Positions 61,667-64,000 of a stretch of DNA of 64,000 nucleotides are shown here, one piece after another. This stretch comes from Chalara sp. BL73 (taxonomy: Eukaryota > Ascomycota > Leotiomycetes > Helotiales): assembly GCA_918026815.1 (NCBI GenBank), contig CAKJVC010000055.1, forward strand, positions 62,001 through 126,000. The letters are read 5' to 3'. Both the position numbers and the translations under genes were made by a program. Numbering within the stretch: position 1 is the first letter of the stretch; each line of letters begins with the position of its first letter. The notes beneath the pieces are model-generated. The model was given only the letters and a program-made list of their open reading frames with translations, was not told where the DNA came from and searched no databases.

Positions 61667-63644
61667 ATGGCTGCCGCGGGCGGGGGAGCAGCAGTGAACT
61701 ATGCTCTGCAACAAGGACAGAAGCCTCCTGGAGCTGGCAACCCACCTTACGTACGTCTGCTACATCTCGCGCATATCGCATAAGTGCATTCTAACTCATG
61801 TTTAGCCCCAGAGCGGGCCTGCAGGCGGATATCAAGCATATCCAGGTGGTCAACATCAGCAACCAGGCCAGTATGGTGCACCCCCTCAGCAACAATATGG
61901 AGCTCCTCCTCCACAACAATATGGTGCTGGGCCTGGTGTCTCATCTGATGCCATCCGACAATCTCTCCAGGCCACCATCGCTGAGAAGCGCATCCAAAGC
62001 TTGTTCCCCGACCCGCGACAACTCGACCATATTAGCCAGGCTGCTCCTTCCAAGATAGAACAGCTATGTCAGCAATGGAGAGTACCTCGAGAAGTTGGAC
62101 AGGACATCGTTAAGCTTGCCCTCTTTGATATCATCTTCTATGTTGGTATGCTATATCGGAAAATCATCGGGCGGGGAAATACGCTAACATGAAGTAGATG
62201 ATAGTGGATCAATGAAGTTCGAGGAGAATGGTGAGCGTATCGACGACATGAAGCTCATCGTTCAGAAAGCTGCATTTGCTGCTTCTTTATTTGATGCTGA
62301 TGGGATCGAGGTCCGCTTCATGAACAGCAATATACAAGGGAACAATATCCGCACAGCACAGGAAGTTGATCATTTGATTCAGCAAGTTCAGTTCAAGGGA
62401 CTGACTCCCATGGGTACACAACTTAGGGCCAAAGTCTTGGAGCCACTTGTTGTCCAAAAAGCTAGGATTAATCAACTTCGCAAGCCAGTCCTAATTATAA
62501 CCATAACTGATGGACAGCCAGCTGGTGAAGCCAACGATGCAGTATTTGAAGCAATTAAATATGCATCTAATGAGCTAAGCAGAACCCCTCATGGCAAGGG
62601 AGCAGTTTCTTTCCAATTCGCCCAGGTTGGAAACGATCTCAAGGCCCGAGAATTCCTTGGCAAGCTTGATAATGAACCTGGCATTGGAGAACTGATCGAT
62701 TCAACTTCCAACTTCGAGGTCGAGCAAGATGAAATGAGTCGTGCGAATCCTCCCGTTGATCTTACACCAGAACTGTGGTTGTTGAAACTATTGGTCGGAG
62801 CTGTTGATTCATCTTATGATACCAAGGACGAGAAGAGGCAACGTTCTGGCGCACCACCTCAGCAATTTGGCCAGCAGCAGTACCCACCACAAGGCCAGTA
62901 TGGAGCTCCTCCGCAACAATATGGTATGTGTATTTACTTCAACTTGTTTTCCCTCTCAGTTAATGGCGGGCTGGGTTTTGCCCAAAGACTCGCTTGCCTC
63001 TTTTACTAGCTTTGAAGCATCTTAGCCTCTATTCGGTTTTATATAATTTCAATGCTAATTCGAAAACTAGGTCAACAGCAATACCCACCACAGGGTCAGT
63101 ATGGCGCACCGCCTCCTCAACAATATGGTAGGTAGATTCTACCTGCAACGTATTGGTCATTAGAGTCATAGACCATGTATTAGGAGTGTCTTTGACGCGA
63201 CGCACTTAGTCTCAGACTACTTCTGAGCCTATGGAGGCATTATGCACACTTATATCATTGCAGCGCTGACTCTAGGGAACAGGTCAACAGTACCCGCCAC
63301 AGGGTCAATATGGTGCACCTCCTCAACAATACGGTATGTCAGCTTGTTTTAATTATCGTTTCCATAGGTAGTAGGAAATCACCGGGGACTTGATGTGGGC
63401 TTATTGTCTGTCTTGTTTAATTTATAAGTCTTTGATGATTGCGAGGAATTTCAGGCTTCATGCTATTCTAGTACTAATATTTCGAACAGGCCAGCAGCAG
63501 CAATATCCACCACAAGGCCAATATGGCGCACCAAATCAACAGCATCCCCCTCAAGGACAAGGACAATACGGTGCTCCTCCGCCAGGTCAATATCCAGGCC
63601 AACAGCAGTACCAGCCTCAGCAACCACAAAAGGTAAATTTCTAA
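61667..63644 (+). CDS. von Willebrand factor A-domain protein with QYGAPP-type repeats (470 aa)
   Basis: Six exons total 471 codons: 61667-61750, 61806-62145, 62198-62923, 63071-63127, 63283-63333 and 63490-63644. A 5'-UTR intron seems to end just before the start (CCACCACAG, 61646-61654). Residues about 1-75 are low-complexity Gly/Gln/Pro/Tyr repeats (QQYGAPP). The vWA domain follows, with an intact metal-binding MIDAS: Asp142-x-Ser144-x-Ser146 in FYVDDSGSMKFEE, then a Thr in GLTPMGTQL and Asp in ITDGQPAGEA. The domain ends near LLKLLVGAVDSSYD. The tail is built of repeated blocks QYPPQGQYGAPPQQYG, each of the 57-nt and 51-nt exons encoding one block with phase-1 introns on both sides. vWA proteins mediate protein-protein contacts; the role here is unknown. 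The last intron may instead be 63633 onward, giving a nearly identical end. Confidence 0.85.
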
Positions 63645-64000
63645 CTCAAATTTGCGAGATTAATACTAACATAGGTATAAGAAGTACCATTGAGATGTTT
63701 AGCAACTAGTAACAGCGGATGCGGTACCTTCAATCTCATGAGATGAACTATGCTTGAAGAGAAGCTTATATCCTGCGGCATGATGCTCGGGCTAATGAAT
63801 GATACGTTGGTTTTCAGATGGTACGCCACTTGGCTTGCCTTGAATAAAATATAATTCTACTCAATGAAACGTTGTTTGCGCTTTTTGCTTTCCATGCCTT
63901 CAATTTTGATACTAATTACCGACTTTGTTCGTAAGTTGTGCAATACATTACTTCGATGCCCGATGATAAAGGGATTGCACGAACTCAAAGAATCACATTC
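63645..64000. other. 3' flank of the vWA gene
   Basis: No gene seen. A possible extra 3' intron (ending TACTAACATAG near 63675) lies at the start. Confidence 0.4.

Overview
This window is nuclear DNA from a filamentous ascomycete (Pezizomycotina; the protein mix suggests a Leotiomycetes-like fungus, but the class is an inference). The reasons are: most genes are cut by 43-80 nt introns with GT..CTAAC..AG signals; there are three HET-domain genes and a fungal NACHT (NLR-like) gene; there is a secreted plant-cell-wall enzyme; and several relics have stop codons of the CAG/CAA to TAG/TAA kind left by repeat-induced point mutation (RIP). For most multi-exon genes the exons were joined by hand, and the total coding length came out as a whole number of codons.

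Left part (1-13 kb). A decayed SF1 helicase-like relic (223-2598) is followed by an intact 11-exon SNF2/Rad5-type ATPase (minus). It is head to head with an intact NACHT protein that ends in two C2H2 zinc fingers. A 5'-truncated LINE retrotransposon (11144-13056, minus) with poly(A) and a 15-bp target-site duplication sits behind the NLR gene.

13-31 kb. An MFS transporter converges on a Zn2Cys6 transcription factor, followed by an alpha/beta hydrolase, a large intronless HET protein, a broken F-box/LRR gene and a secreted GH20 beta-N-acetylhexosaminidase, with long gene-poor spacers.

31-52.7 kb. After a 4.6-kb gene-free stretch come a GPI-type serine-rich cupredoxin, a cytochrome P450 and a TMEM53/PaxU-like (DUF829) protein. 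A housekeeping block follows: cytosolic lysyl-tRNA synthetase and COX15 (heme A synthase), the latter divergent from a DMT-type transporter. Then come a PL1 pectate lyase and a secreted 479-residue protein of unknown family.

52.7-64 kb. An intact HET gene, a HET gene broken by a stop and a frameshift, a MAPEG-family gene whose 5' end I could not resolve, an 821-bp foldback/MITE-like element with an exact 8-bp target-site duplication, and a von Willebrand A-domain protein whose Q/P/Y/G-rich tail is built from repeated mini-exons.

The window alternates conserved housekeeping genes with accessory ones: allorecognition/NLR-type genes, secreted enzymes, detoxification/transport genes and transposon debris. 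No CRISPR, operon or tRNA gene was recognised. The most noteworthy items are the two transposon insertions with exact target-site duplications, the NACHT-C2H2 gene sharing a short divergent promoter with a SNF2 gene, and the mini-exon array in the vWA gene.
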